64,000 nt of DNA from Bog-756 sp963710495 (GCA_963710495.1 CAVQAI010000012.1:558001-622000), one strand, 5' to 3'. Positions 24,159 through 34,700 are shown, counted from the stretch's first letter. Numbers and translations are program-made. Notes: generated from the letters alone by a model not told the origin.

Positions 24159-24947
24159 TCAGCGCTGGGGCCGGCGGGCCAGGCGCCAGGCCACCAGGGC
24201 CCCCACCGAAGCGGCGGCGGTCAGGCCGGCGGCGGTGGCGGTGACCGGCAGATTGGGGACGCTCACCCGGTCCCGCAGGCGGACCGGTTTGGAGAACTGC
24301 ATCATGTCCCATTCGCGCTCGCGCACCACCTTGGCCAGCACCCGGTCCGGGTTGATGGCCACCGGGTGCCCCACCGCCTCGAGCATAGGCAGGTCGGTGT
24401 AGGAGTCGGAGTAGGCGGACGACTGTTCGAGGTCGATCCCCAGCCGGTCGGCCAGTTCCACCATGGCCTCGGCCTTGAAGGCGCCGTAGGCGTAGAACTC
24501 CATCTCGCCGGTGTAGCGACCGTCCTCGTCGACGACCGCCCGGCTGGCGATGGCACCGTCGACTCCGAGGTGCTCGGCCAGCGGCTGCACGATCTCCTCG
24601 GGGGCGGCCGACACGAGGAACACCTTGTGGCCGGCGGCCCGGTGCGCCTCGATGAGGTCGAGGGCCTCGGCGTAGATGATGGGCTCGACGATCTCCTCCA
24701 GTGCTTCGCGCACGATCTCCCGGATCTGCTCGCGGTCCCAGCCCTTGGTCAGCAACAGCATCGACTCACGCACCCGGGCGAGCTTCTGCTCGCTCGCCCC
24801 GAGGTGGAGGTAGATGATCTGGGAGACCAGGGCCCTGGCCACCAGTCGCCGGTTGATCAGCCCGCCACGGTAGAAGGGTCGCCCGAAGGCGGCGATGGAT
24901 GCCTTGGCGATGACGGTCTTGTCCAGGTCGAAGAAGGCCGCCCGCAT
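24159..24947 (-). CDS. HAD-superfamily hydrolase, subfamily IB (SerB-like)
   Basis: A 262-residue phosphatase-like protein. Motif I is FFDLDKTVIAK, where the second Asp starts a DxDKT variant; motif II is VFLVSAAPEE, and motif III/IV is SAYSDSYTDLPMLEAVG. The C-terminus has a weak membrane segment (VTATAAGLTAAASVGALVAW) and a basic end. Subfamily IB members hydrolyse phosphoserine or lipid phosphates; the membrane tail resembles actinobacterial members of unclear substrate. It is 18 nt downstream of the trkA-type gene on the same strand, so it may be part of that operon. Confidence 0.87.
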   Translation of the reverse strand: MRAAFFDLDKTVIAKASIAAFGRPFYRGGLINRRLVARALVSQIIYLHLGASEQKLARVRESMLLLTKGWDREQIREIVREALEEIVEPIIYAEALDLIEAHRAAGHKVFLVSAAPEEIVQPLAEHLGVDGAIASRAVVDEDGRYTGEMEFYAYGAFKAEAMVELADRLGIDLEQSSAYSDSYTDLPMLEAVGHPVAINPDRVLAKVVREREWDMMQFSKPVRLRDRVSVPNLPVTATAAGLTAAASVGALVAWRLARRPQR

Positions 24948-24965
24948 GCTCAGCCCGCCGCCATG

Positions 24966-25628
24966 TCAGTGCCCGACCAACAGCTGCTGCACCAGGTCCT
25001 CGGCCTCCGAGGTGACGAGGACCAGGACCTCGTCACCAACGGCCAGCCGGGTGTCGCCCCGCGGCACGATCAGTCGGTCGTCGCGGACCACGGCCACCAC
25101 CGTCGCCTCCCGCGGCACGCCCAGGTCGGCCAAGGAGACCCCGCTCGCCGGGGAGTCCTCGGCCAGGGTGACCTCGACCAGGTGGGCGTTGCCCCCCTCG
25201 AAGCGGAGCAGTCGGACCAGGCTGCCGACCGACACCGCCTCTTCGACCAGGGCGGTGAGGAGTTGAGGGGTCGACACCGAGACGTCCACGCCCCAGCTCT
25301 CGGTGAAGAGCCACTGGTTCTTCGGGTGGTTGACCCGGGCCACCACACGAGGCACGGCGAACTCCTGCTTGGCGAGCAGGGACACGACCAGGTTGTCCTC
25401 GTCGTCGCCGGTGGCCGCCACCACGACGTCGACCGTGGCGAGCCCGGCCGAGTCGAGCGAGGCCACCTCGCAGGCGTCCGCCACCACCCAGGTGATGTCG
25501 AGCTCACCGCAGACGCGGGCCACCACGTCGGGGTCCTGTTCGATGACCAGGACCTCGTGGCCGCCGTGGTGGAGGTCCGAAGCGATGGCGGTCCCCACGC
25601 TGCCGGCCCCGGCGATGGCCACCTTCAT
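24966..25628 (-). CDS. TrkA-type potassium channel/transporter regulator (RCK), second gene
   Basis: A 220-residue RCK protein. TrkA_N starts MKVAIAGAGSVGTAIASDL with the Rossmann GxGxxG, and the strand end LVIEQD gives the NAD acidic residue. TrkA_C (~130-215) ends in VGDEVLVLVTSEAEDL. RCK subunits bind NAD(H) or nucleotides and gate K+ uptake systems. The ATG overlaps the stop of the upstream trkA-type gene in an ATGA junction, indicating translational coupling. The likely transport partner is the divergent APC permease. Confidence 0.92.
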   Translation of the reverse strand: MKVAIAGAGSVGTAIASDLHHGGHEVLVIEQDPDVVARVCGELDITWVVADACEVASLDSAGLATVDVVVAATGDDEDNLVVSLLAKQEFAVPRVVARVNHPKNQWLFTESWGVDVSVSTPQLLTALVEEAVSVGSLVRLLRFEGGNAHLVEVTLAEDSPASGVSLADLGVPREATVVAVVRDDRLIVPRGDTRLAVGDEVLVLVTSEAEDLVQQLLVGH

Positions 25629-26383
25629 GTCCGCCCACCGGTCCCGGCCCGTTGGGCTCCGGGGTCGCCGCCCGGCGCGCCCGTCTGCCCGGCGCTGCCG
25701 TCGGCGCTCCCGGTCAGACGGGCGTTGAAGCGGTCCAAGGCCCCGGCAGTCACCATCAGGTGCACGATGTCGCCCTCCTGGCCCACCAGTTGCTCGAAGT
25801 CGAGCCGGGGTACACCGGCCCGGGTGAGGGCGACCACCCGCACCTGACCGGGAGTGTTCAGGTCGGCCAGCCGCTTCCCCGCCCATCGCTCGGGGAGCTC
25901 ACGCTCGACCAGGGAGAGCGTCCCGGTCGGGTCGCACCAGTCGGGCTCCACTTCACCGGTGAGCCGTCGCCGCACCTGGTCGATGGTCCATGACACCGTG
26001 GCCACCGTCGGTATCCCCAGGCGCTGGTAGATCTGGGCCCGTCGAGGGTCGTAGATGCGGGCCACGACGTTGGGGATCTGGTAGGTCTCCCGGGCGATGC
26101 GGGCCGTCAGGATGTTCGAGTTGTCGCCGCTGGTGACCGCGGCCAGCGCGGTCGCCTCCCCGGCTCCCGCGCGGTCCAGGTCGTCGCGGTCGAATCCCGA
26201 CCCGACCACCGTGGTCCCGGGCCAATCGACCGGGAGTCGGCGGAACGCCTTGGCGTTGCGGTCGATGATGGCAACGGTGTGGCCCTGGTCGGCCAGGCCG
26301 ATTCCGAGGCCGGAGCCGACCCGGCCGCAGCCCACGATGACGACATGCACCCGACCATGCAACACGCATCGCCACCGGATCAC
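25625..26383 (-). CDS. TrkA-type potassium channel/transporter regulator (RCK), first gene
   Basis: A 252-residue RCK protein: HVVIVGCGRVGSGLGIGLAD (Rossmann), AIIDRN (NAD-binding acid), then a TrkA_C domain (VVALTRAGVPRLDFEQL ... GDIVHLMVTAGAL) and a Gly/Ala-rich tail. The GTG at 26383 is preferred because GGAGGTGA lies six nt upstream; the later GTG at 26350 has none. The pair of adjacent, non-identical TrkA genes beside an APC permease is the same arrangement as the mycobacterial ceoB/ceoC and Rv2690c locus. Confidence 0.92.
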   Translation of the reverse strand: MIRWRCVLHGRVHVVIVGCGRVGSGLGIGLADQGHTVAIIDRNAKAFRRLPVDWPGTTVVGSGFDRDDLDRAGAGEATALAAVTSGDNSNILTARIARETYQIPNVVARIYDPRRAQIYQRLGIPTVATVSWTIDQVRRRLTGEVEPDWCDPTGTLSLVERELPERWAGKRLADLNTPGQVRVVALTRAGVPRLDFEQLVGQEGDIVHLMVTAGALDRFNARLTGSADGSAGQTGAPGGDPGAQRAGTGGRT

Positions 26384-26390
26384 AACTCAC

Positions 26391-26425
26391 CTCCAGCCCC
26401 AGCTCCAGCCCCAGCTCCAGCCCAG
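26391..26425. repeat. Three tandem copies of a 12-bp unit
   Basis: The unit CTCCAGCCCCAG repeats about three times immediately upstream of the trkA-type start, touching its GGAGG ribosome binding site. It lies in the gap between the divergent trkA-type and APC genes. Confidence 0.7.
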
Positions 26426-26515
26426 GCCCTCGGGCCGCCGGCCACCGGCGAGGGCCGGCCACCTGGGGCCGGGCGTGCCAAAGGCCCAGCCCGGTGCCCA
26501 TGGTTTACTGAAGGG

Positions 26516-28987
26516 GTGGACCCATCGGTAGCCGGCGGCGTCGACCCGGCTGAGCCGACCGTGGCGCCGGGGGTGACCAACGACCCGATCCGGGCGGTCG
26601 GGTCCCCCATGCGGCCGTCGGCCACGCCGGCCGGGAGGGTCGACCTCCCCGAGACCCTGCGCTACCGGCTCAAGAACGCATTGCTCGGACCGCCTATCGC
26701 CTCGGATCGCCAGGCGACCGAGCGCCTGGGCAAGCCCACCGCCCTCGCCGTGCTGTCCTCCGATGTGATCTCCTCGTCGGCGTACGCCACCGAGCAGATG
26801 CTGATCCCCTTGGTGGCCGCGGTAGGGCTGGCCGCCTTCTCGCTGGTCGTCCCGGTCAGCATCGCGGTCATCTTCGTCCTGCTGTTCGTCACCCTGTCCT
26901 ACCTCGAAGTCGTGAAGGTGTACACCAAGGCGGGCGGTGCCTACGTCGTGGCCCGGGAGAACTTCGGGCTCACGGTGGCCCAGGTGGCGGCCATGTCGCT
27001 GCTCATCGACTACACGCTGACCGTCGCCGTGTCGGTCGCCGCAGGAGTGGCCGCGGTCACCTCGGTCTTTCCGGGGCTCACCCCCGAAACCACCTGGATC
27101 GCCATCGTCTTCGTGCTGGTCATCGCCTATGGCAACCTGCGCGGCATCCGAGAGGCCGGACGGACGTTCGCCATCCCCACCTACTTCTTCATCGCCAACA
27201 TGGTCGTCCTCCTGGCGGTCGGGGCCTACAAGGCCGTCACCGGGTCGCTGCACGCCCAGTCGATCTACGGACATCCGGGGGCCCAGCACATCGGGACCGG
27301 GGGGAGCGGCGTCCTCTACGGCGCCGGGATCTTCGTCGTCCTCCGGGCCTTCGCCTCGGGCGGGTCGGCCCTCACCGGCACGGAGGCCATCTCCAACGGG
27401 GTGAGCGTCTTCCGGCGGCCCGAGTCACGCAACGCCCGCATCACGATGGTCATGATGGCGCTCATCCTGGGCTCGCTGGTGCTCGGCGTCTCCTCGCTGG
27501 CCGCAGTCACCCACCCTGTGCCCTACCTGTCGGGGACACCGACGGTCATCTCCCAGATCGCCAAGGACGTCTACGGCGCCCACGGTCTGGGCAATTTCCT
27601 CTACGTCCTGCTCCAGGTTGGCACGACGCTCATCCTCATCCTCGCCGCCAACACGAGCTTCACCGGCTTCCCCTTCCTGGCCAGCTTCGCCGCCGAGGAC
27701 TCCTACCTCCCCCGCCAGTTGACCAAGCGAGGCCACCGGCTGGTCTTCTCCACCGGGATCATCGTCCTCACTGTGGCGTCGGTGGTGCTCCTCGCCGTCA
27801 CCGGGGCCAAGGTCGACAAGCTCATCCCGCTCTACGCCATCGGCGTGTTCACCGGCTTCACCATGGCCGGCGCGGGCATGGCCAAGTACCACTTGAGCCA
27901 CCGGGAGGACCACTGGCGCCGGCGCCTGGCCATCAATGGAACCGCCTCGGTCCTGTCTGCCATCGTCCTGGTGATCATCGCCGTGGCCAAATTCACCGAG
28001 GGCGCCTGGGTCATCCTGGTGATCCTTCCCGTCGGCGTGGCCGTTCTCCTCGGGCTGCACCACCAGTACGTCGACGAGGAACGCCAGCTGGAGGAGGGGG
28101 CGGCCGAGGCGGCCGAAGCACCCGTCCTCAACCGCCACGTTGTCGTGGTCCTGGTCGACCGGTTGGACATGGCCACCGCCCGGGCCCTCCAGTACGCCCG
28201 GACCCTTCATCCCGACGAGCTCCGGGCCGTGCACTTCACGCTCGACAGCCGGGTGGCAGCCGAGCTCGAGTCCGAGTGGAGTCGTCTCGGTCTCGCCCGC
28301 CTCCCCCTCGACGTCGAGGAGTGCGAGGACCGCCGCCTCACCCGTGCCACTCTCGAGCTGGCGGCCGAAACGGTCGCCGACGGTCAGACAGAACTCACCA
28401 TCCTGTTGCCCCGCCGCGGCTTCGCCGCCGGGTGGCACCGGGTGCTCCACGACGCCACGGCCGACCAGATTGCCGCCGTTGTGGCCCAGCTGCCCCACGT
28501 CAACGCCACTGTGGTTCCCTACCAGCTGACCGGGGGGTGGTTGAACAAGCGCCGGTGGCTGCGCCATTCCGACACTGGTGCGTCGACCGGGTCCCGGGGC
28601 GGTCGTGTGTCGGCCCGGTCAGCCGCCCGGGCTGGCGAGCGGGAGGTGGCGAGGGCCGCCTTCGATCGGGCCGCCTTCGGCGACCGGGTCGAGGGCACCA
28701 TCCCGATCAGCGAGGTCGAGTGGCGCCACCGGGTCCGAGTGGCCGGGCGGGTCAAGTCGGTGCGGGTCCAACCCCGTGCCGGTACGTCCAACCTGGAGTG
28801 CGTCCTCACCGACGACACGGGTCGGCTCCTCCTCGTCTTCCAGGGGCGGCGCCGCATCCCGGGGATCCAGCCCGGGGCGCGTCTGGTGGTCGAGGGGATG
28901 GTCGGGGACTGGGCCCGGCGCCAGGCCATCCTCAACCCCGACTACGAGCTGATCGCCGGTCCCGAGGCCCAGCTGGAGCCCACATGA
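26516..28987 (+). CDS. APC-superfamily permease (KimA/Rv2690c-like) fused to a C-terminal OB-fold domain
   Basis: About 823 residues from GTG 26516. Residues ~90-520 form a 12-helix APC permease core: PTALAVLSSDVISSSAYATEQ at helix 1, GGAYVVARENFGLTVAQVAA, FASGGSALTGTEAISNGV. A soluble region with a universal-stress-like look follows (HVVVVLVDRLDMATARALQY), then an OB-fold (~720-815: VRVAGRVKSVRVQ, LLLVFQGRRRIPGIQPG). The core resembles KimA-type K+ carriers, and the divergent TrkA pair supports K+ transport, though amino acid transport cannot be excluded. A separate OB-fold protein (Rv2694c) lies near this locus in mycobacteria; here it is joined to the permease. The exact start is uncertain. 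Confidence 0.87.
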   Translation: MDPSVAGGVDPAEPTVAPGVTNDPIRAVGSPMRPSATPAGRVDLPETLRYRLKNALLGPPIASDRQATERLGKPTALAVLSSDVISSSAYATEQMLIPLVAAVGLAAFSLVVPVSIAVIFVLLFVTLSYLEVVKVYTKAGGAYVVARENFGLTVAQVAAMSLLIDYTLTVAVSVAAGVAAVTSVFPGLTPETTWIAIVFVLVIAYGNLRGIREAGRTFAIPTYFFIANMVVLLAVGAYKAVTGSLHAQSIYGHPGAQHIGTGGSGVLYGAGIFVVLRAFASGGSALTGTEAISNGVSVFRRPESRNARITMVMMALILGSLVLGVSSLAAVTHPVPYLSGTPTVISQIAKDVYGAHGLGNFLYVLLQVGTTLILILAANTSFTGFPFLASFAAEDSYLPRQLTKRGHRLVFSTGIIVLTVASVVLLAVTGAKVDKLIPLYAIGVFTGFTMAGAGMAKYHLSHREDHWRRRLAINGTASVLSAIVLVIIAVAKFTEGAWVILVILPVGVAVLLGLHHQYVDEERQLEEGAAEAAEAPVLNRHVVVVLVDRLDMATARALQYARTLHPDELRAVHFTLDSRVAAELESEWSRLGLARLPLDVEECEDRRLTRATLELAAETVADGQTELTILLPRRGFAAGWHRVLHDATADQIAAVVAQLPHVNATVVPYQLTGGWLNKRRWLRHSDTGASTGSRGGRVSARSAARAGEREVARAAFDRAAFGDRVEGTIPISEVEWRHRVRVAGRVKSVRVQPRAGTSNLECVLTDDTGRLLLVFQGRRRIPGIQPGARLVVEGMVGDWARRQAILNPDYELIAGPEAQLEPT

Positions 28988-29043
28988 CCCCGGGCCGAGC
29001 CGTCCGGTGGCACCCCTCGGGCGCCCGGGCGGGTGGCCCTACC

Positions 29044-29073
29044 TTGCCTGTGCCTCCCTTTTGTCAGTATCTT
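29044..29073 (+). promoter_or_regulatory. Sigma-70 promoter for hppA (TTGCCT-N18-TATCTT)
   Basis: A -35 TTGCCT (29044-29049) and -10 TATCTT (29068-29073) are separated by 18 nt, a good vegetative promoter in this GC-rich context. Transcription would begin near 29080, giving a leader of about 170 nt before hppA. I see no known riboswitch in that leader. Confidence 0.5.
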
Positions 29074-29249
29074 CTGGCCCCGTTGCCGGATTCGGCGCTC
29101 TGGAACGGCGCGCCTCGGCCCAGGCCTACACGGCTGCTGCTCGCAGGGGGACGAAGTATCTGGCCGTGAGTGATCGCGGGGACGGGCAGGCCCGAAGCAG
29201 AGCACGCGGCCGATCGAACTGACGAAGTGAACCGAAGGGAGCCCCACCG

Positions 29250-31661
29250 ATGACCCACCTCCTGGCTGAAGGGGGGTACCAGGCGTTTCTCCTCTCCAAC
29301 TCGGAGCGGGTCTGGCTGTACTTCGCGCTGGTCTGCGCCCTTGCCTCCATCACCGCGGGGCTGCTGTTGGTACGGGGGGTTCTCGCCGCCGACCAGGGGA
29401 CGGCGTCGATGAAGGACATCGCCAAGGCCATCCAGGAGGGCGCCGAGGCCTTTCTGTCCCGTCAATTCAAGACCATCGGGCTCATCATCGTCCCGCTGGC
29501 CGTGCTGATCTTCTTCACCGCCACCAAGGTCACCCACACCGTCACCCACGTGGTTCTGTTGGGAGGCGTACCGGTCGGGGTGGTGCACCAGACGGTCACC
29601 GACCTCACCTTCGCCCAGGCCGGCATCTATCGGGTGATCTGCTTTCTGGCCGGCGCCCTGTGCTCGGGGCTCACCGGGTTCATCGGGATGAGCCTGGCCG
29701 TCCGCGGCAACGTCCGCACCGCGGCCGCGGCGCGGGAGGGGAAGATGCCCCCGGCCTTGAAGGTGGCCTTCCGCACCGGCGCCATCACCGGCCTGCTCTG
29801 CGTGGGCCTCGGGCTGCTCGGTGCCACCGTGATCGTGCTCATCTTCCAGAACACCGCCACCTCGGTGCTCATCGGGTTCGGATTCGGCGCCTCGCTGCTC
29901 GCCCTGTTCATGCGGGTCGGGGGCGGCATCTTCACCAAGGCGGCCGACGTGGGCGCCGACCTGGTGGGCAAGGTGGAGGCGGGCATCCCCGAGGACGACC
30001 CCCGCAACGCCGCCACCATCGCCGACAACGTGGGCGACAACGTGGGCGACTGTGCCGGCATGGCCGCCGACCTCTTCGAGTCGTACGTGATCACCATCAT
30101 CGCCTCGATCATCCTCGGAGTGACCGCCTTCTCCTCGATCCACCGGAGTGCCGACGCGGCCAAGACCGTCATCTTCCCCATCGCCGTGCCGGCCATCGGG
30201 ATCCTGGCCACCATCATCGGCGTGCTGGTGGTGCGGGCCGGCCCCAGGGACCGCAACGCCATGGCTCCCATCAACCGCGGCGTATGGACCGCGGGCCTGC
30301 TCACCATCGGCGGCAGTGCCGTGGTGGCGGGCGCCTACCTCCACTACTGGAAGGCGTTCTACGCCGTGCTCACCGGGGTGGTCCTCATGCTGGTGGCCAG
30401 TCAGATCACCGAGCACTTCACCTCGACCGAGCGGAGCCCGGTGAAGGAGGTCGCCGAGACGGCCCGGACCGGGCCCGCCACCCTCACCCTGGCCGGCCTC
30501 TCCCTGGGGCTCGAGTCCTCGGTCTGGGCCATCATCGCCATCGTCCTGGCCATCGCCGTATCCATCGGGTTGGGCGGCGGCAACATCGAGCTCTCGCTCT
30601 ACCTCGTCTCCCTCACCGGCATCGGCCTGCTGTCGACGGCCGGCATGATCGTGTCCGAGGACAGCTTCGGCCCGGTCTCGGACAACGCGGCGGGCGTGGC
30701 CGAGATGTCCGGGGAATTCACCGGGGAGGCGGAACGGGTCATGGTGAGCCTCGACGCGGTGGGCAACACCACCAAGGCGGTGACCAAGGGGGTCGCCATC
30801 GGCTCGGCCGTGCTCGCCTCCATCGCCCTGTTCGCCTCCTTCATCGAGACCATCGGCTCCCAGCTCAACCTCCACGCACCCCCCTTCGCCCCGGTCAACT
30901 GGCTCTTCGACCTCCCGCAGACCTCGATCAACGTCTCGCACCCGACCGTCTTCATCGGCGTCCTCATCGGCGGCTCGATCGCCTTCATCTTTTCGGCGCT
31001 GGCCATCCGGGCCGTCGGCCGCTCGGCGGGCACGGTCGTCCAGGAGGTACGCCGCCAGTTCCGTGAACACCCCGGGATCATGGACTACACCGAGAAGCCC
31101 CAGTACGGGAAAGTCATCGCCATCTGCACCACCGCCGCCCAGCGGGAGCTGGCCACGCCGGCCCTGCTGGCCGTGCTCTCGCCGGTCATCGTCGGGTTCG
31201 GCATCAATTACTTCGCCCTGGGGGCGTTCCTGGTCGGGGCCATCCTCACCGGGCAGCTGATGGCCAACTTCCTGTCCAACTCCGGCGGGGCGTGGGACAA
31301 CGCCAAGAAGTACATCGAAGACGGCAACGAGGGGGGCAAGGGGTCCGACGCCCACAAGGCCGCCGTGATCGGCGACACCATCGGCGACCCGTTCAAGGAC
31401 ACGGCCGGTCCCGCCCTCAACCCGCTGATCAAGGTGATGAACCTGGTCTCCCTGCTGATCCTGCCGGCGGTGATCACCCTGCGGGCCCACACCGGGGCGC
31501 GACTGGCCATTGCCGGGGTGGCCCTCGTCGTGCTCCTCGTGGCCATCGCCTTCTCCAAGCGGAAGACCGAGGCCATGGACAGCGACCTCCCGGCCGCCGC
31601 GCCCGAGGCCACGACGTTCGACCGGCCCGCTACGGTGGCGGTGGACGCCGTCCACGACTGA
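29250..31661 (+). CDS. hppA: Membrane-bound H+-translocating pyrophosphatase (K+-independent type)
   Basis: An 803-residue integral membrane pyrophosphatase with about 16 helices that couples PPi hydrolysis to ion pumping. The catalytic loops are clear: DVGADLVGKVEAGIPEDDPR, NVGDNVGDCAGMAADLFESY, and GDTIGDPFKDTAGPALNPL near the end. The residue that sets K+ dependence is Lys in GNTTKAVTKG, where K+-dependent enzymes have Ala; this predicts the K+-independent, proton-pumping class. GAAGGGAG lies ahead of the ATG. The gene stands alone under its own promoter. Confidence 0.96.
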   Translation: MTHLLAEGGYQAFLLSNSERVWLYFALVCALASITAGLLLVRGVLAADQGTASMKDIAKAIQEGAEAFLSRQFKTIGLIIVPLAVLIFFTATKVTHTVTHVVLLGGVPVGVVHQTVTDLTFAQAGIYRVICFLAGALCSGLTGFIGMSLAVRGNVRTAAAAREGKMPPALKVAFRTGAITGLLCVGLGLLGATVIVLIFQNTATSVLIGFGFGASLLALFMRVGGGIFTKAADVGADLVGKVEAGIPEDDPRNAATIADNVGDNVGDCAGMAADLFESYVITIIASIILGVTAFSSIHRSADAAKTVIFPIAVPAIGILATIIGVLVVRAGPRDRNAMAPINRGVWTAGLLTIGGSAVVAGAYLHYWKAFYAVLTGVVLMLVASQITEHFTSTERSPVKEVAETARTGPATLTLAGLSLGLESSVWAIIAIVLAIAVSIGLGGGNIELSLYLVSLTGIGLLSTAGMIVSEDSFGPVSDNAAGVAEMSGEFTGEAERVMVSLDAVGNTTKAVTKGVAIGSAVLASIALFASFIETIGSQLNLHAPPFAPVNWLFDLPQTSINVSHPTVFIGVLIGGSIAFIFSALAIRAVGRSAGTVVQEVRRQFREHPGIMDYTEKPQYGKVIAICTTAAQRELATPALLAVLSPVIVGFGINYFALGAFLVGAILTGQLMANFLSNSGGAWDNAKKYIEDGNEGGKGSDAHKAAVIGDTIGDPFKDTAGPALNPLIKVMNLVSLLILPAVITLRAHTGARLAIAGVALVVLLVAIAFSKRKTEAMDSDLPAAAPEATTFDRPATVAVDAVHD

Positions 31662-31756
31662 CGACGTCCGCCCAGCTCACCGGCCTGCTGCGCCGACGGG
31701 CTGAACCGACAGGTTGACAATGGCGCGTAGCACCGTTCACCCTGTGCCCCACGAGC

Positions 31757-34700
31757 ATGGCATCGACCGACGTCACCCCGACCAGCACCGACGAGGGCAC
31801 CCCCACTGGTGCCCGGGGGGGTGGGCCGCGGCCCGGTAACGGGGCGAAACCCCTGGTCATCGTGGAATCGCCGGCCAAAGCCAAGACCATCGCCGGCTTG
31901 CTCGGGTCGGAGTACGTCGTCGAGTCCTCCATCGGCCACATCCGGGACCTTCCCCGCCGGGCCGACGAGGTCCCGGCCGCCTACAAGGGCGAGGCCTGGT
32001 CGCGGCTGGGGGTCGACGTCGACAACGGGTTCAAGCCGCTCTATGTGATCTCCGCCGACAAGAAGTCCCAGGTGGCCAAACTCAAGCAGCTGGTCAAGCA
32101 GGCCAGCGAGGTCTATCTGGCCTCCGACGAGGACCGAGAGGGCGAGTCGATCGCCTGGCATCTCCTGGAGGTACTGGCCCCCCGGGTGCCGGTCAAGCGG
32201 ATGGTCTTCCACGAGATCACCCGCCCGGCCATCGAGCGCGCCGTCAACGAGTGGCGTGACCTCGACCGGCGCCTGGTCGACGCCCAGGAGGCCCGGCGGA
32301 TCCTGGACCGCCTCTACGGCTACGAGGTATCGCCCGTGCTGTGGAAGAAGATCATGCCGCGGCTCTCGGCCGGCCGGGTGCAGAGCGTGGCCACCCGGAT
32401 GGTGGTCGAGCGGGAACGGTCGCGCATGGCGTTCCGCCCGGCCGGATGGTGGGGCATCGACGCCACGTTCACGACCGCCGCCGGGGTGGCCCAAGCCACG
32501 CCGGGCGCCCAGGGCTTCCCCAACTCGTTCACCGCCTCCCTGGCCGCGGTGGACGGAGTGCCGCTGGCCTCGGGACGGGACTTCGGGCAGACCGGCACCA
32601 TTACCTCACCCGGTTCGGTGGTGGTCCTCGACGAGGAGGAGGCCCGATCGCTCGCCGGCGACCTCGAGGGTGTGCCCTTCTCGGTCAAGTCCCTCACCGA
32701 GAAGCCCTTCCGGCGCTCCCCGGCGGCGCCGTTCATGACCTCGACCCTGCAGCAGGAGGCCGGCCGCAAGCTCCGGTTCAGCTCCCGGCGGGCCATGCAG
32801 GTGGCGCAGCGCCTGTACGAGGACGGCTGGATCACGTACATGCGGACGGACTCCACCACCCTGTCGGATGAGGCCCTCCGAGCCGCCCGGGCCCAGGCGT
32901 CGACCCTGTACGGGTCGGCCTACGTGCCCGACCAGCCGCGTCGCTACGAGCGCAAGGTGAAGAACGCCCAGGAGGCGCACGAAGCCATCCGGCCGGCCGG
33001 TGACTCGTTCCGCACTCCGGACGCGGCAGCCCGCTCGCTGTCCGGCGACGAGCTGCGCCTCTATGACCTGATCTGGAAGCGCACGGTGGCCTCGCAGATG
33101 AACGACGCCACCGGCACGAGCGCCCAGGTTCGGCTGGTCGGCACCTCGACCGGCGGCGGCGACCGGGCCGGCCGGCAGGCGGAGTTCTCCGCCTCGGGCA
33201 AGGTCATCCAATTCCCCGGTTTCCTGCGGGCCTACGTGGAGGGCGAGGACGACCCCGAGGCCGAGCTGGCCGATCGCGAGGTCCACCTGCCGCCGATGGC
33301 CGAGGGCGACCCGGTGTCGGTGTCCGACCTCGAGCCCGGATCGCACACCACCCAGCCTCCGGCGCGCTTCACCGAGGCGTCCCTGGTGAAGGCCATGGAG
33401 GAGTTGGGCGTGGGCCGGCCGTCCACCTATGCCAGCGTCATCGCCACCATCCTCGACCGGGGCTACGTCTGGAAGAAGGGCACCGCCCTCGTCCCGTCTT
33501 TCACTGCGTTCGCCGTGGTCGGGTTGCTCGAACGGTACTTCTCCGACCTGGTGGACTACGGGTTCACGGCCTCCATGGAGGACGACCTCGACGCCATCGC
33601 CTCGGGGAGCGAGGAGTCCCTCCCCTGGCTCACGCGTTTCTACTTCGGTGACGGCGCCGGAAACGGTGCCGGAGCCGACGGCGGGGAGCCCGGGCCCGGC
33701 TCGGCCGGCGACGGTCAGGGACTCGGTCTCAAGCGGGAGGTGAGCACGTACCTCGGGGAGATCGACGCCCGTGAGATCAACTCAATTCCCATCGGCACCG
33801 GTTCCGACGGCAGGGAGATCGTGGCCCGGGTCGGTCGCTACGGCCCGTACCTCCAGCGCGGGGAGGATCGCGTGTCGGTGCCCGAGGACCTGGCCCCCGA
33901 CGAGCTGACCGTCGAGCGGGCCGAGGAGCTCCTCGACGCGCCGTCGTCGGACCGGGTGCTCGGCGAGGACCCGGAGACCGGGCTGCCGGTGCAGGTGCGC
34001 GCCGGCCGCTTCGGGCCCTACGTCCAGCTCGGGGAACTGGTCGAGGGCGGACCGAAACCCCGGACGTCGTCGCTGTTCGCCACGATGTCGCCGTCCACGC
34101 TCACCGTGGAGGAGGCGCTCGACCTGCTTCGCATTCCCCGGCCGGTCGGTACCGACCCGGCCACCGGGGAGGAGATCGTGGCCCACAACGGTCGGTTCGG
34201 TCCGTACCTCAAGCGAGGCGCCGAGACGAGAAGCCTGCTGACCGAGGATCAGATCCTGACCGTCGGCCTCGACGAGGCGCTCGGGCTCTTCGCCCAGCCC
34301 AAGACCCGGGGTCGCAACGCCAAGGGCCCGCTGCGCCAACTGGGTGCCGATCCCAATACCGGGCGCCCCATGGTGGTCAAGGACGGTCGCTTCGGGCCGT
34401 ACGTGACCGACGGAACGACCAACGCCTCCTTGCGGCGGGGTGACGAGGTTGAGAACCTCACGGACGAGCGGGCGGCCGAGCTGTTGGCCGAGCGCCGGGC
34501 GGCCGGACCGGCCGGCGGCAAGCGGGCGGCGAAGAAGGCGGGGGCGAAGAAGGCGGGGGCGAAGAAGGCCGGGGCGAAGAAGGCCGGGGCGAAGAAAGCT
34601 CCGTCCAAGCGGGCGGCGGCCAAGAAGTCGGGAACCACCAAGGCCGCCGCCAACAAAGCGAGGGCCGCCACGGCTCCCGCCAAGAAGATTGGCGCAGCGA

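Noticed and set aside
26384..26515. A c-di-AMP (ydaO) riboswitch before the APC transporter, or in the hppA leader
   Set aside because: The expected conserved core was not recognised in either leader; only a 12-bp tandem repeat and GC-rich inverted stretches are present.
29064..31655. An 863-codon open frame on the minus strand opposite hppA
   Set aside because: It is the antisense shadow of a highly conserved gene in GC-rich DNA; the product is Gly/Asp/His-rich with no domain. Similar long shadows opposite topA, the XDH-like gene and the folate genes were dropped for the same reason.
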